Assembly: GCF_900636535.1 (NCBI RefSeq)
Contig: NZ_LR134289.1
Coordinates: forward strand, 3,489,001-3,553,000
Direction: 5' to 3'
DNA length: 64,000 nt
Origin: Chryseobacterium gleum
GTDB taxonomy: Bacteria; Bacteroidota; Bacteroidia; Flavobacteriales; Weeksellaceae
The notes beneath the pieces are model-generated. The model was given only the letters and a program-made list of their open reading frames with translations. It was not told where the DNA came from and ran no database searches. Below, one piece after another: positions 1 to 8,596 of this stretch. Positions within the stretch are counted from its first letter, which is position 1. Each line of letters opens with the position of its first letter. The translations under genes and the position numbers were made by a program.

Positions 1-74
1 CCCCAGAAAAACAGAAATTTTATCTTTTCTTTCTTCTGAAAACGTTCCGTAATATTTTGTAAGGTGTATTTCAT
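1..74 (-). CDS. NADAR-like protein, 5' end only (cut by window edge)
   Basis: The first 24 codons of a minus-strand gene are visible; it starts with the ATG at 74-72 and runs off the left edge. The peptide opens MKYTLQNITERF and reaches a FLFFWG motif. This resembles the start of NADAR (YbiA-like) proteins, N-glycosidases that act on riboflavin intermediates or ADP-ribose-type substrates. A TAAATTTG -7 box (complement of 93-100) lies directly upstream, which fits a start at 74. The neighbouring NUDIX/winged-helix gene supports a place in NAD or ADP-ribose metabolism, because NrtR-type regulators often control NADAR genes. The family call rests on a short N-terminus and gene context, so it is tentative. 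Confidence 0.5.
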   Translation of the reverse strand, partial: MKYTLQNITERFQKKEKIKFLFFW

Positions 75-100
75 GATTGCGTTATTTTGACACAAATTTA
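75..100 (-). promoter_or_regulatory. Promoter/operator of the NADAR-like gene, motif shared with NUDIX gene
   Basis: On the plus strand TTGCGTTAT (77-85), a 4-base gap and ACACAAA (90-96) match, element for element and with identical spacing, the sequence at 1109-1128 ahead of the NUDIX regulator. Read on the minus strand, a -7 box TAAATTTG leads into the shared motif, which covers the transcription start region. A repressor site at this position is the simplest reading. Promoter recognition is firm; the regulator assignment is inferred. Confidence 0.5.
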
Positions 101-404
101 AAAGAATAACATTTTAGTAACCAAATTTATTTGCGTTAATTTTACGCTAATAATTATAATTAATTGATTTTCAAGGATAAAAATTTAATTCCAATCAACG
201 AATATCACAAACTTTGATTACAAATAACACAAATTTGATGTATTTAGGCTAAAGCCAATGGAATGATATGGTATAAAAAAACGGGCTAAAGCCCGTTCCT
301 ATTGAATGTTTTCCATTGATATTTTATACTGTGGCTTCAAGAATGTCATAAATATTAGTGAATATTTGTGCAAAAACAATTGTGTCATTTGTGTTTAAAA
401 CAAT
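101..404. other. Intergenic region between NADAR-like and NUDIX genes
   Basis: This stretch has no gene. It contains the TTGCGTTAATTTTACGCTAA quasi-palindrome at 131-150 and the REP-like nested inverted repeat at 247-300. The rest is AT-rich with no coding signal. The 3' part lies just downstream of the NUDIX stop codon, so the REP-like hairpin could end its transcript. Confidence 0.6.
247..300 (+). repeat. REP-like nested inverted repeat, copy 1
   Basis: The element consists of a short palindrome GGCTAAAGCC with CAATGG attached, a 19-base spacer, and a longer palindrome ACGGGCTAAAGCCCGT (282-297), followed by TCCTATTGAA. A second copy lies in inverse orientation at 58719-58773 with the same two palindromes and the flanking CCTATTGA. 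Such mobile palindromic repeats are common in intergenic DNA of Chryseobacterium-type genomes. Here it sits 3' of the NUDIX gene. Confidence 0.75.
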
Positions 405-1100
405 CTATTTAATTTCGAAATAAAAGCCTTGCTCTTCAAGCTCTTTATATTTTTCCTTATTGAAAGTAAAAAGTTTCCCAGGTCTGCCGCTGCCTTCTTT
501 TTTAACGTTATTGGTTTCGTTTAGCAGCCCGTAGCTCATAATTTTTTTACGAAAGTTTCTTCTGTCGATTTCCTGTCCCACAATAGTTTTATAAAGGTTT
601 TCAAGATCAGAAAAGGGGAATTCTTCGTTGAGAAGATTGAAGCCGATTGGCTGATACTGAATTTTTGTACGAAGTCTTTTTAAAGCTGTATCTATGATTG
701 TTTTGTGGTCGAAAGCCAAAGAAGGGAGTTTATTAATACTGAACCATTGTGCATCTTCAGCATCAGAGTCTGCAAAAAGTTCATGATAAGATGGGTTCAC
801 AAGCCCAAGATAGGCTACAGAAACAACTCTGTTTCTAGGATCGCGACCCAGATTACCAAACGTATACAGTTGTTCCAGAAAATCGGGTCTTATGCCCGCC
901 TCTTCATACAGTTCTCTTTTTACAGCATCATCCACACTTTCATCATCAAGAACAAGTCCGCCTGGCAGCGCCCATCCTCCTTTAAAAGGTTCAATATTTC
1001 TTTTAATCAGAAGGATCTGAAGGTCTTTTTTATCAAAATATCCGAAGATGACGGCATCTACAGCCACTTTTATATCCTGTAATTTTTTTGGAGACTCCAT
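405..1100 (-). CDS. NUDIX hydrolase-type transcriptional regulator (NrtR-like)
   Basis: The protein has an N-terminal NUDIX fold with an intact box GGLVLDDE...RELYEEAGI at about residues 47-70, and a C-terminal winged-helix segment containing a GRPGKL element. That layout is typical of NrtR-like regulators of NAD or sugar metabolism, which bind ADP-ribose-type ligands. An ATG at 1127 would give nine extra residues, but the -7 box TAACTTTG (complement of 1125-1132) overlaps it, so the start at 1100 is chosen. The complete NUDIX box means hydrolase activity cannot be excluded. The divergently placed partner shares its promoter motif with the NADAR-like gene, suggesting joint autoregulated control. 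Confidence 0.8.
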   Translation of the reverse strand: MESPKKLQDIKVAVDAVIFGYFDKKDLQILLIKRNIEPFKGGWALPGGLVLDDESVDDAVKRELYEEAGIRPDFLEQLYTFGNLGRDPRNRVVSVAYLGLVNPSYHELFADSDAEDAQWFSINKLPSLAFDHKTIIDTALKRLRTKIQYQPIGFNLLNEEFPFSDLENLYKTIVGQEIDRRNFRKKIMSYGLLNETNNVKKEGSGRPGKLFTFNKEKYKELEEQGFYFEIK

Positions 1101-1108
1101 AAATTGAT

Positions 1109-1132
1109 TTGCGTTATGAATACACAAAGTTA
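1109..1132 (-). promoter_or_regulatory. Promoter and candidate operator of the NUDIX regulator
   Basis: The minus strand shows TAACTTTG (-7 box, complement of 1125-1132) followed by TGT, four bases and ATAACGCAA, 10 bases before the start codon. The same arrangement precedes the NADAR-like gene at 77-100. The match spans 16 fixed positions with identical spacing and lies where a repressor would block initiation. Confidence 0.5.
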
Positions 1133-1224
1133 CGATTTATGTGCAAGGTAAAAAAATAATCAGGGGTATAATAAAAGTTGCTATCTTTAAGTTATCATTC
1201 TAACCATCTTAAAACTAAACCATT

Positions 1225-1869
1225 ATGAAAAATTTATTATCAATTCTTGTCGCAGCTTTTTTATTAACGGCTTGTGAGAAGGGAAAAACAACAGCAGCCA
1301 CTAGTGCTGATAAAGCCGATTCTACAGCCGCAAAATCCGAATGGAAACCTGTAGATTCTGCAACAGCTATGAAAGCGTGGATGGAGTACTCTACTCCGGG
1401 AGAAATGCATAAAATGCTGGCAAAATCTGACGGAATATGGACAGGAGAAACCACCATGTGGATGGAAAACGGAGGAAAGCCTATGATGAGTAAATCTGAG
1501 ACGACCAATAAAATGATGTATGACGGACGTTATCAGATCAGTAACCATAAAGGCAACTTTATGGGAATGCCTTTCGAAGGAATGAGCATTGTGGGATATG
1601 ACAATTCCAAAAAGAAATTTATCAGTACATGGATCGACAATATGGGAACCGGAATCATGCATGGTGAAGGAGAATGGAATCCTTCAACAAAATCGGTTGA
1701 ATTTAAAGGAAAAATGACAGATCCTTCAAGACCTGGAAAAGATTGTGATTTCAGGGAAGTTTTCACTTTCGTAGATGACAATACCCAAAAGCTGGAAATG
1801 TACGGCCCGGACTCCAAGACAGGAAAAGAGTACAAAACCATGGAAATAAAATATACCCGTAAGAAATAG
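1225..1869 (+). CDS. DUF1579 family lipoprotein
   Basis: A 214-residue protein with a lipoprotein signal peptide: hydrophobic stretch LLSILVAAFLLTAC with the lipobox Cys near residue 17, so it should be membrane-anchored in the periplasm or outer membrane. The mature part follows the DUF1579 pattern: GIWTGETTMWM, a GNFMGMPFEG segment, GYDNSKKKFISTWIDNMGTG and a terminal MEIKYTRK. The family adopts a lipocalin-like barrel and has no established function. The gene stands alone and ends at a strong terminator shared with convergent lepA. Confidence 0.9.
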   Translation: MKNLLSILVAAFLLTACEKGKTTAATSADKADSTAAKSEWKPVDSATAMKAWMEYSTPGEMHKMLAKSDGIWTGETTMWMENGGKPMMSKSETTNKMMYDGRYQISNHKGNFMGMPFEGMSIVGYDNSKKKFISTWIDNMGTGIMHGEGEWNPSTKSVEFKGKMTDPSRPGKDCDFREVFTFVDDNTQKLEMYGPDSKTGKEYKTMEIKYTRKK

Positions 1870-1880
1870 AATCAACAAAA

Positions 1881-1912
1881 AAACCGCTTCATTTTCAGAA
1901 GCGGTTTTTATT
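1881..1912. terminator. Bidirectional terminator between DUF1579 gene and lepA
   Basis: AAACCGCTTC at 1881-1890 pairs with GAAGCGGTTT at 1898-1907 around a 7-base loop. T-rich sequence follows on both strands, so it serves both convergent genes. Confidence 0.85.
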
Positions 1913-1923
1913 TTTATAATGAA

Positions 1924-3720
1924 TTAGTCATTCAGCTTTAATACAGCCATGAACGCTGATTGCGGTACTTCTACTCTACCAATCTGCTTCATTTTCTTTT
2001 TACCTTCTTTCTGCTTTTCCAATAGCTTACGCTTTCTGGAGATATCTCCACCATAACATTTTGCGGTAACGTCTTTTCTTAAGGCTTTAATGGTTTCTCT
2101 TGCAATTACTTTCGTACCCAAGGCAGCCTGAACAGCAATATCAAACTGTTGTCTCGGGATCAGCTCACGAAGTTTTTCACACATTTTTTTACCAATGTGA
2201 TAGGCATTACTGTCATGAATCAAAGATGAAAGTGCATCTACCATATCACCATTGATCAGGATGTCCATTTTTACAAGCTTGGAAGCTCTGAATCCGATTG
2301 GATGATAATCAAATGAAGCATATCCTTTAGAGATTGATTTTAACCTGTCATAGAAATCAAATACTACCTCAGCAAGCGGCATATTGAACACCAATTCCAC
2401 TCTTTCAGAAGTTAAATAGCTTTGGTTAACAATTTCTCCTCTTTTTTCAATACATAAAGTCATTACCGGCCCCACGAAATCAGATTTGGTAATGATAGAA
2501 GCCTTGATAAATGGTTCTTCCACTCTGTCCATTATAGACGGATCCATCATTTCCGAAGGGTTGTTGATCAGAATCGGAACTTCCGGTTCTTTTTTGGAAT
2601 ATCCAAAATAAGATACGTTCGGTACCGTAGTGATCACGTTCATATTAAACTCTCTGTCAAGACGTTCCTGTACGATTTCCATGTGAAGCATTCCCAGGAA
2701 TCCGCAACGGAAACCGAAACCAAGAGCAGCAGAACTTTCCGGTTCGAAAACCAGGGAAGCATCATTAAGTCTTAATTTCTCAAGAGAGAATCTCAGTTCT
2801 TCAAAGTCCTCAGAATCAATTGGGTAAATCCCTGCAAATACCATTGGTTTTACTTCCTCAAATCCATCAATAGGAGCCGCTGCAGGTCTGTCAAAAGAAG
2901 TAATGGTATCTCCTACTTTTACTTCACGGGCATCTTTGATCCCCGACACCAGGTAACCTACATCTCCGCAATGGATTGTTTTCTTAGGAACCTGCTTAAG
3001 TTTTAACGTTCCAACTTCATCAGCTCCATATTCTTTTCCTGTAGCGAAGAATTTGATCTTTTCATTTTTAGTAATGCTTCCGTTCACTACTTTGAAATAC
3101 GCTTCAATACCTCTGAAAGGGTTATAAACAGAGTCGAAGATCAAAGCCTGAAGCGGACCGTCAGGATCTCCTTCCGGTGCAGGAATTCTTTCAACGATCT
3201 GCTCTAAAAGGTTATGAACCCCTTCTCCTGTTTTTCCGGAAACTCTCAGTACATCTTCATAGTCGCACCCTATCAGATTCATAATCTCATCAGTTACTTC
3301 CTCAGGATTGGCAGACGGAAGGTCAATTTTATTGAGAATCGGAATGATTGTCAGATCATTTTCCAGTGCCAGATAGAGGTTACTGATGGTTTGTGCCTGA
3401 ATACTCTGTGCAGCATCTACAATCAGAAGCGCTCCTTCACAGGCAGCAATAGAACGGGAAACTTCATAGGAAAAGTCAACGTGTCCCGGTGTATCAATAA
3501 GGTTTAAAATATATTTTTCTCCTTTATATTCATAATCCATCTGGATAGCGTGCGACTTAATCGTAATCCCACGTTCTTTTTCCAGATCCATATCATCAAG
3601 CGTCTGAGACTGTAATTCTCTTTGGGTAACTGTATTGGTATACTCCAACAGACGGTCTGCCAGGGTACTTTTACCGTGGTCGATATGGGCGATTATGCAA
3701 AAATTTCGTATGTTTTTCAT
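1924..3720 (-). CDS. lepA: Elongation factor 4 (LepA), ribosome back-translocating GTPase
   Basis: The 598-residue length is the family norm. The protein has the translational GTPase motifs AHIDHGKST (G1, residues 10-18), ERGITIK (G2), DTPGH (G3) and NKIDLP (G4), then domain II, EF-G-like III and V domains, and the LepA-specific C-terminus ending in [13 protein letters not shown]. LepA binds ribosomes, remodels stalled or mistranslocated complexes and affects initiation and ribosome biogenesis. It is monocistronic here. A TATCTTTG -7 box lies on the minus strand about 20 bases before the ATG (complement of 3740-3747). Confidence 0.98.
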   Translation of the reverse strand: MKNIRNFCIIAHIDHGKSTLADRLLEYTNTVTQRELQSQTLDDMDLEKERGITIKSHAIQMDYEYKGEKYILNLIDTPGHVDFSYEVSRSIAACEGALLIVDAAQSIQAQTISNLYLALENDLTIIPILNKIDLPSANPEEVTDEIMNLIGCDYEDVLRVSGKTGEGVHNLLEQIVERIPAPEGDPDGPLQALIFDSVYNPFRGIEAYFKVVNGSITKNEKIKFFATGKEYGADEVGTLKLKQVPKKTIHCGDVGYLVSGIKDAREVKVGDTITSFDRPAAAPIDGFEEVKPMVFAGIYPIDSEDFEELRFSLEKLRLNDASLVFEPESSAALGFGFRCGFLGMLHMEIVQERLDREFNMNVITTVPNVSYFGYSKKEPEVPILINNPSEMMDPSIMDRVEEPFIKASIITKSDFVGPVMTLCIEKRGEIVNQSYLTSERVELVFNMPLAEVVFDFYDRLKSISKGYASFDYHPIGFRASKLVKMDILINGDMVDALSSLIHDSNAYHIGKKMCEKLRELIPRQQFDIAVQAALGTKVIARETIKALRKDVTAKCYGGDISRKRKLLEKQKEGKKKMKQIGRVEVPQSAFMAVLKLND

Positions 3721-3819
3721 TTAAGAATCTTGTAGTTTGCAAAGATAAAAAAAAGCGAGAGATTATTGTCTTTCATTATCTTATTGTATGAATTTATTTA
3801 ATTTTTACTGCTGAATTTT

Positions 3820-4857
3820 TTATTTTTCAAATATATAACTCCCGGTTAAAGAATCAAGATACACATTGGATTCCATAGTAGATCTGAAACCGACTCCCTG
3901 AACTGCTCCAGCATTGGTATTGGATAAAGAATCAATTGCAGCACCGATTAAAGCTCCTACCAAACCTCCTGCAACTGCTCCAACGAATAAGCCTCCGGTT
4001 TGGGCTGAAGCAAAAAGATTAGTTCTGGAAGAATAAATATAAAAGCCTTTATTATCTTTCTTTATTTCATCAAAGCCCACAGGTGTCGTTTTATAAGCTA
4101 TTCCATTTTCTACATAGCAATATACTTTAGAGAGCGAAGTCTCAAGGCCTTTGTCCATTAACTGCACTACTTTTCCTTTCTTATTTTTTTTGAGGGAATA
4201 CTCAGGATTTGGATTCTGGTTACGAAATTCCTGAAAGTTTGTGTAAATACCTTCCTTTAGAACAGGATTGTTTAATGCTTTATACTCTTTGTTTAAATAC
4301 TCTTCATATCTGTTTATTTCATTTTCAGGAATATAATATCCGGGATTAATATTTGGATAATAAGACGCTTTTATAAACTGGGTAAATATTTCAGAAATCT
4401 GTCCAGACAAAAATATAGAAGGATGTACTGTAATATTCGGGTTACAGACAATTACATTACTATATCTTCCGATAAAATAGTATTTATCATTTCTTTTAAT
4501 AAAGCTGGAAAGTTTAATTCTCGCTTTTGCATAAGTAAATGTACGGTTATTATCCTGTTCTTCATAAACTTTAAGATCTTCCAACATCAGGACAATATCA
4601 TTATTTCCCATTGTTTTATTGTCTTCTCTGAATTTGTTTCCGATCAATCCCTGAAGATCATTAGTTGCAAATTTCAGTTCAACTATATCTTTTTTATCCG
4701 GGATACTTCCAATATTTTTATCTGATCTGTTATCAATAAAAGTAAGTGACTTTGTCAGTCCTTTTCTATCTCTAAGATTATCATTAATCTTAATTATTTC
4801 AGTTTTTTGTGCGGACCATAGAGACGAAAGTAAAAAAAAGAAAAATAATTTTTTCAT
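3820..4857 (-). CDS. Secreted protein of unknown function with glycine-zipper C-terminus
   Basis: I do not recognise a family. The 345-residue product starts with a lysine and phenylalanine-rich signal peptide (cleavage expected after LWSAQ, near residue 17). A long soluble part follows, with many charged beta-type segments. Near residues 285-305 there is a glycine-zipper stretch, GGLFVGAVAGGLVGALIG, of the kind that inserts into or packs against membranes, and then about 40 more residues. The protein is probably periplasmic or outer-membrane associated. It follows the ECF operon on the same strand but is separated from it by a strong hairpin, so it is likely its own unit. Confidence 0.7.
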   Translation of the reverse strand: MKKLFFFFLLSSLWSAQKTEIIKINDNLRDRKGLTKSLTFIDNRSDKNIGSIPDKKDIVELKFATNDLQGLIGNKFREDNKTMGNNDIVLMLEDLKVYEEQDNNRTFTYAKARIKLSSFIKRNDKYYFIGRYSNVIVCNPNITVHPSIFLSGQISEIFTQFIKASYYPNINPGYYIPENEINRYEEYLNKEYKALNNPVLKEGIYTNFQEFRNQNPNPEYSLKKNKKGKVVQLMDKGLETSLSKVYCYVENGIAYKTTPVGFDEIKKDNKGFYIYSSRTNLFASAQTGGLFVGAVAGGLVGALIGAAIDSLSNTNAGAVQGVGFRSTMESNVYLDSLTGSYIFEK

Positions 4858-4899
4858 CTATAAATTTTCGGCAAAAATAGGAATTTGAAGCAAAATTAA

Positions 4900-4931
4900 A
4901 CGGCTCTCACAGAAATATCTGTGAGAGCCGT
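4900..4931 (-). terminator. Perfect 14-bp hairpin ending the ECF sigma operon
   Basis: 4900-4913 and 4918-4931 form an uninterrupted 14-bp stem with an AATA loop, followed on the minus strand by TTTAATTTT. It lies just after the stop of the third gene of the sigma operon. Confidence 0.8.
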
Positions 4932-4953
4932 CCAACATTAAAAAAATAAACTA

Positions 4954-5466
4954 TTATGGGTTTTGTTTTGGTCCTGAAGCATTATTATTGTTTCCATGAG
5001 GTCTTCTTTCATCCATTTTATCCTTCATCATTTTTTCTGATTGAAACAGCTTCAGAACTTTTTGGCAGGGTATCACCTGCTGCATTTTGTCTGCATATTT
5101 TTTTCTGTTATCAAGCAGCTTCTGTCCTACTTCAAAGCTTTGCTGTAGTTTGGCCTTAGCTTCCTCATCCGTTAAGGTTTCCGGATCAAAGTTTGAATTA
5201 AACTGACTTTTTATCTGCTTCTGGCTATCCAGATATTCGTTATACAATTGTGTAAATTCGGCTTTATCTTCCGGATCGACATTCAGATTATCCATGATCA
5301 TATTGTTTCTGAATTTTTTCAGAAGTTCTTTTCTCTCTTCAGGAGAAAGGTTATTGATGACTTCCTTTCTTTGTTTAGGATCCATCTTTTTCCAATCATA
5401 ATCTGTTCTTTGGGCATTTAATCCAAAGCCGTAAATAATCAAAAACGTCAATAATATCTTTTTCAT
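4954..5466 (-). CDS. Secreted helical Spy/CpxP-like protein of the ECF operon
   Basis: A 170-residue secreted protein: signal peptide MKKILLTFLIIYGFGLNAQ, then a highly charged, almost wholly helical body including LSPEERKELLKKFRNNM and a Gln/Lys-rich second half, and a tail rich in Asn, Pro and Gly. Its size, charge and repeated helices recall the periplasmic Spy/CpxP class that senses envelope damage, but no LTxxQ motif is obvious. It lies 6 bases downstream of the anti-sigma-like gene and is the third cistron of the sigma operon. A role as periplasmic sensor or chaperone for that system is inferred. Confidence 0.65.
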   Translation of the reverse strand: MKKILLTFLIIYGFGLNAQRTDYDWKKMDPKQRKEVINNLSPEERKELLKKFRNNMIMDNLNVDPEDKAEFTQLYNEYLDSQKQIKSQFNSNFDPETLTDEEAKAKLQQSFEVGQKLLDNRKKYADKMQQVIPCQKVLKLFQSEKMMKDKMDERRPHGNNNNASGPKQNP

Positions 5467-5472
5467 CTTCTT

Positions 5473-6015
5473 TTAATTATAAATATCCAAATAAACGTCC
5501 TGGGTCGAATTACTTGCTAATTCTGCAATTTCAGAATTAGAAAACGAATCCAGATAGTCATTCATTCGTGTTTCTTCTTTTTTATTTACAGTTTTCACCG
5601 GTTTTGGTGTCTCTGTTGTTTTTTCAGTTTCGTGAACGCTTTTTGAAGCGTACGAATTGTTATTTTTTTGATTTTCAACTGTTTGATTATTATTTTCAAC
5701 AGAAGTTAAATCAGATTTTAAAGTTTCATAGGCGAGTTCACTTTCTGTTTTGGGCTCTCCGTTATTGGCCACATACGTTGTTTTGGAGTTCAGTATTTGT
5801 TCCGTAGAATCGTTATCTGAATTAAAAACAAAAGTTGCTCCAAAGATCAAAGCCAGTGATGCCGCAGCTGCATACATCCAGTTCAGCTTAAAGACAGGTG
5901 CTTTTTTACTTGTCTTTATATCATTCATAACGCTCTCCTGAATATTTTCGAATAAATTTTCAGGAACTGTGTAAATGTTTTTACGTTCTAATTTTTCTAT
6001 GTCGAACTCTTTCAT
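5473..6015 (-). CDS. Anti-sigma-factor-like single-pass membrane protein
   Basis: A 180-residue protein with a cytoplasmic N-terminus of about 45 residues, one transmembrane helix (WMYAAAASLALIFGATFVF, about 46-64), and an Asn/Thr/Lys-rich periplasmic part ending in a conserved-looking ELASNSTQDVYLDIYN tail. It lies between an ECF sigma factor (17-base gap) and a secreted helical protein. That is the standard position for a membrane anti-sigma factor that sequesters its sigma. No zinc-type anti-sigma motif (HxxxCxxC) is present, so the assignment rests on topology and operon position. Confidence 0.7.
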   Translation of the reverse strand: MKEFDIEKLERKNIYTVPENLFENIQESVMNDIKTSKKAPVFKLNWMYAAAASLALIFGATFVFNSDNDSTEQILNSKTTYVANNGEPKTESELAYETLKSDLTSVENNNQTVENQKNNNSYASKSVHETEKTTETPKPVKTVNKKEETRMNDYLDSFSNSEIAELASNSTQDVYLDIYN

Positions 6016-6032
6016 CTTTGTTGGATCAAAAA

Positions 6033-6584
6033 TTATTTTTCGTAATTTTCTTTAATATAATCTTCTATTTTCTGTTTGGCATAATGATAATTCGTTTTCA
6101 AAGTCCCTACCGACATATCTACAATCTTTGATATTTCTTCATAAGGCAAATCATCATAATACCGCATCATAAATACCAGTTTCTGCTTCTCAGGCAGGCT
6201 CTGTATAGCGTTCTGCAGTAAAATCTGTATTTCTTCAGCATCATCATCTGTATTATCTGCTACAAGATTCTGCATGTGATAATCCGGGTCTTCATCAGTT
6301 TTCTGCATCTTTTTCATTTTATTGACCTGCTGTAGTGCCTCGTTGGTAGCAATTCTGTACAACCAGGTATACAGCTGGCTATCATTTTTGAACTGATGAA
6401 AATTCTGATAAGCTTTAATAAAAGTTTCCTGCAAAGTATCCTGTGCAAGATCTCCGTCCACAATAATTCTTCTTATGTGCCAGTACAATCTGCTTTGATA
6501 GGCATCCATCAAGGCACGGACACCTTTATCCTGGGTCCGTGGATTCTGCATCAACGAAATAATTTCCGCGTCCTTAATCTTCAT
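6033..6584 (-). CDS. RNA polymerase ECF-type sigma-70 factor
   Basis: A 183-residue ECF sigma. Region 2 (about residues 20-90) includes the LAQDTLQETFIKAYQ helix and LYTWLYRIATNEAL. Region 4 (about 120-175) has LPEKQKLVFMMRYYDDLPYEEI and SVGTLKTNYHYAKQK, the -35 recognition helix. It directs RNA polymerase to stress or envelope promoters. It is the first gene of a three-gene operon with its putative anti-sigma factor and a secreted partner. A good Bacteroidota promoter precedes it, so basal expression is housekeeping; autoregulation cannot be judged from this sequence. Confidence 0.92.
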   Translation of the reverse strand: MKIKDAEIISLMQNPRTQDKGVRALMDAYQSRLYWHIRRIIVDGDLAQDTLQETFIKAYQNFHQFKNDSQLYTWLYRIATNEALQQVNKMKKMQKTDEDPDYHMQNLVADNTDDDAEEIQILLQNAIQSLPEKQKLVFMMRYYDDLPYEEISKIVDMSVGTLKTNYHYAKQKIEDYIKENYEK

Positions 6585-6610
6585 AAGATGCCTTACATTG
6601 TTTTGGATTA

Positions 6611-6643
6611 CAAAAATAACTGAAAGTTAAATTAATTATTCAA
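6611..6643 (-). promoter_or_regulatory. Housekeeping promoter of the ECF sigma operon
   Basis: On the minus strand, TTG (complement of 6641-6643), a 22-base spacer and TATTTTTG (complement of 6611-6618) fit the Bacteroidota sigma-A consensus. The start codon lies about 27 bases downstream. Confidence 0.55.
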
Positions 6644-6766
6644 TTTTCAATTTAAATATTAAAAATATTATGAGACACTTACGCAATAAACGTGCCTGTA
6701 TTGAAGTACAGGATTTTCACAGTGATCTTCCTTTCCCGGCTCGGCTTAAAATCTTATATTTGTTAT

Positions 6767-7516
6767 ATGCAAATTGTAATTATCGGTTCCGGAAATGTTG
6801 CCTATCATCTGGCAAAAGCTTTCACTTTGAAAGGTATTCCCGTGGCCCAGCTATTTGGGAGGAACGAAAAAGAATTAAGTAAAATTTCCGAAGAATTAAA
6901 CATTCCTTATTCCACAGATCATCTGGAAAAGGCAGATCTTTATATCATCTGTGTAAGTGATCACTCTGTAGAAGAAGTTTCAAAGATCATACCCGGAAAA
7001 GACTTTCTGGTTGCGCATACTTCAGGATCTCTTCCTAAGGAAATTCTTGCCGGCGAATACCGGAAATCCAGTTTCTATCCTTTACAGACCTTTTCAAAAT
7101 CCAAAGAACTTGAATATGAGAAAATTCCGTTTTTTGTAGAGGCTGAAAATGATGAAGACCAAAAACTGTTGTTGGATCTTGCTTCAAAAATTTCAGAAAG
7201 GGTAATGGAAAGTACTCATGAAAAAAGAAAATATATTCATCTGACGGCTGTTTTTGCCTGCAATTTTGTGAATCACCTTTTTTCAAGGGCCAAGGAAATT
7301 TCAGACTCTCAAGAAATTCCGTTTGATTATTTCTTACCGCTGATTGATGAAACGGTTCAGAAAATCCATACAATTGAGCCTAAAGAAGCACAAACCGGAC
7401 CTGCCGTAAGAAATGATGTCAGGATTTTACAGCTGCATGAACAGTTATTAAAGGACGAGAGTCTTGAGATTTATAAAACAATGAATCATTCTATTCAGAA
7501 AATGTATGAGCTATAA
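6767..7516 (+). CDS. Rossmann-fold DUF2520 protein (predicted NADP-dependent oxidoreductase)
   Basis: The start at 6767 is preferred over an upstream ATG at 6692 because the protein then begins directly with the dinucleotide-binding strand MQIVIIGSGNVAYHLAKAF; a TATATTTG box sits just before it. The N-terminal Rossmann domain (about 1-120) is followed by a helical DUF2520 domain resembling 6-phosphogluconate or F420-dependent dehydrogenases. The substrate is unknown. The reading frame overlaps the KdsC-like gene by 11 bases, and with Maf it forms a three-gene operon that is widely conserved in Bacteroidota. Confidence 0.85.
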   Translation: MQIVIIGSGNVAYHLAKAFTLKGIPVAQLFGRNEKELSKISEELNIPYSTDHLEKADLYIICVSDHSVEEVSKIIPGKDFLVAHTSGSLPKEILAGEYRKSSFYPLQTFSKSKELEYEKIPFFVEAENDEDQKLLLDLASKISERVMESTHEKRKYIHLTAVFACNFVNHLFSRAKEISDSQEIPFDYFLPLIDETVQKIHTIEPKEAQTGPAVRNDVRILQLHEQLLKDESLEIYKTMNHSIQKMYEL

Positions 7517-8024
7517 AGAGAAATTAAAAGATATTAAGGCATTTGTATTTGATGTTGACGGAGTTTTCACAGACGGAAGTGTATATCTGCTTCCCGGAGG
7601 AAATATGTGCAGGGTAATGAATGTACTGGATGGTTATGCTGTAGTGAAGGCATTAAAAAATAATTATCTGATTGGTGTTATTACGGGAGGAAATGATGAA
7701 ATGGTAAAACACAGAATCAATTACCTTGGAATTCAGGATTACTATCCGAAATCCCACAACAAAATAGTTGATTTTGAAGATTTTAAGAAAAAATACAATC
7801 TTAAAAATGAGGAAATTCTAACTATGGGTGATGATCTTCCGGATATTCATATTATGGAAAGTTCAGCTATTGCTGCATGCCCTGAAAATGCAGTTCCTGA
7901 GGTAAAAGGAATCTCTGATTATATTTCTCCTAAAAAAGGAGGAACCGGAGCGGTTCGTGACGTGATAGAACAGGTGATGAAAGTTCAGGGTAACTGGCAT
8001 GATGATAATACCCAATCTGTATAA
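7506..8024 (+). CDS. kdsC: KdsC-like HAD phosphatase (3-deoxy-manno-octulosonate-8-P phosphatase family)
   Basis: A 172-residue capless HAD phosphatase of the KdsC class. Motif I is FVFDVDGVFTDG (nucleophile Asp near residue 16), motif II is GVITGGND, and motif IV is GDDLPDIHIM. The GGTGAVRDVIE tail matches the KdsC C-terminus that closes the active site of the neighbouring subunit in the tetramer. KdsC dephosphorylates KDO-8-P during lipopolysaccharide inner-core synthesis. Translation is probably coupled to the upstream DUF2520 gene. Related HAD enzymes of the same size act on other sugar phosphates, so the exact substrate is inferred. Confidence 0.85.
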   Translation: MSYKEKLKDIKAFVFDVDGVFTDGSVYLLPGGNMCRVMNVLDGYAVVKALKNNYLIGVITGGNDEMVKHRINYLGIQDYYPKSHNKIVDFEDFKKKYNLKNEEILTMGDDLPDIHIMESSAIAACPENAVPEVKGISDYISPKKGGTGAVRDVIEQVMKVQGNWHDDNTQSV

Positions 8025-8032
8025 TTAACGGC

Positions 8033-8596
8033 ATGAAATTACTTTTAGCATCACAATCCCCAAGAAGAAAAGAGCTACTTTCCAGTCTTGGTTTTGAATT
8101 TGAAGTTGTCAAAATAGATTGTGAAGAAATACTTCCTCAGCACATTAAAATAGAAGAAGCCGCAGCTTATCTTTCTGATTTAAAATCAGATGCCTTTAGA
8201 AGTCTGGAAGCGGATGAAGTTCTTCTTACTGCCGATACCGTAGTAGCTATTGATCATCAGATTCTTGGTAAGCCTAAAGATGAAGCGGATGCCTTTCAAA
8301 TGCTCCAGAGCCTTTCAGGAAGAACGCATCAGGTGTATACAGGAATTACCATCAAAACTGCCAATCAGTCTTTTACAGAAACCGATGTAGCCGATGTGAC
8401 ACTGGATGTGCTTACAGATGAAGAAATTAACTATTATATTCAAAATTACAAGCCTTTCGATAAAGCGGGAAGCTACGGTATTCAGGAATGGCTTGGAATG
8501 GCAAAGATCACAAGTCTTACAGGAAGTTTTTATACGATTATGGGGCTTCCTACTCATCTCGTTTACAAAATTTTGAAAGAAACCGCATTGATTTAA
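8033..8596 (+). CDS. maf: Maf-like nucleoside triphosphate pyrophosphatase
   Basis: A 187-residue protein of typical family length. The N-terminal LLASQSPRRKELL motif binds the triphosphate, an ADTVV segment carries catalytic acidic residues, and there are GRTHQVYTG and YGIQEW motifs. Maf proteins hydrolyse non-canonical or modified dTTP/UTP to monophosphate and pyrophosphate, limiting misincorporation. It lies 8 bases after kdsC and ends the DUF2520-kdsC-maf operon. Confidence 0.93.
   Translation: MKLLLASQSPRRKELLSSLGFEFEVVKIDCEEILPQHIKIEEAAAYLSDLKSDAFRSLEADEVLLTADTVVAIDHQILGKPKDEADAFQMLQSLSGRTHQVYTGITIKTANQSFTETDVADVTLDVLTDEEINYYIQNYKPFDKAGSYGIQEWLGMAKITSLTGSFYTIMGLPTHLVYKILKETALI

Noticed and set aside
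1101-1127. Longer N-terminus of the NUDIX regulator from the ATG at 1127
   Set aside because: The -7 box overlaps that ATG and the extra nine residues are not conserved-looking.
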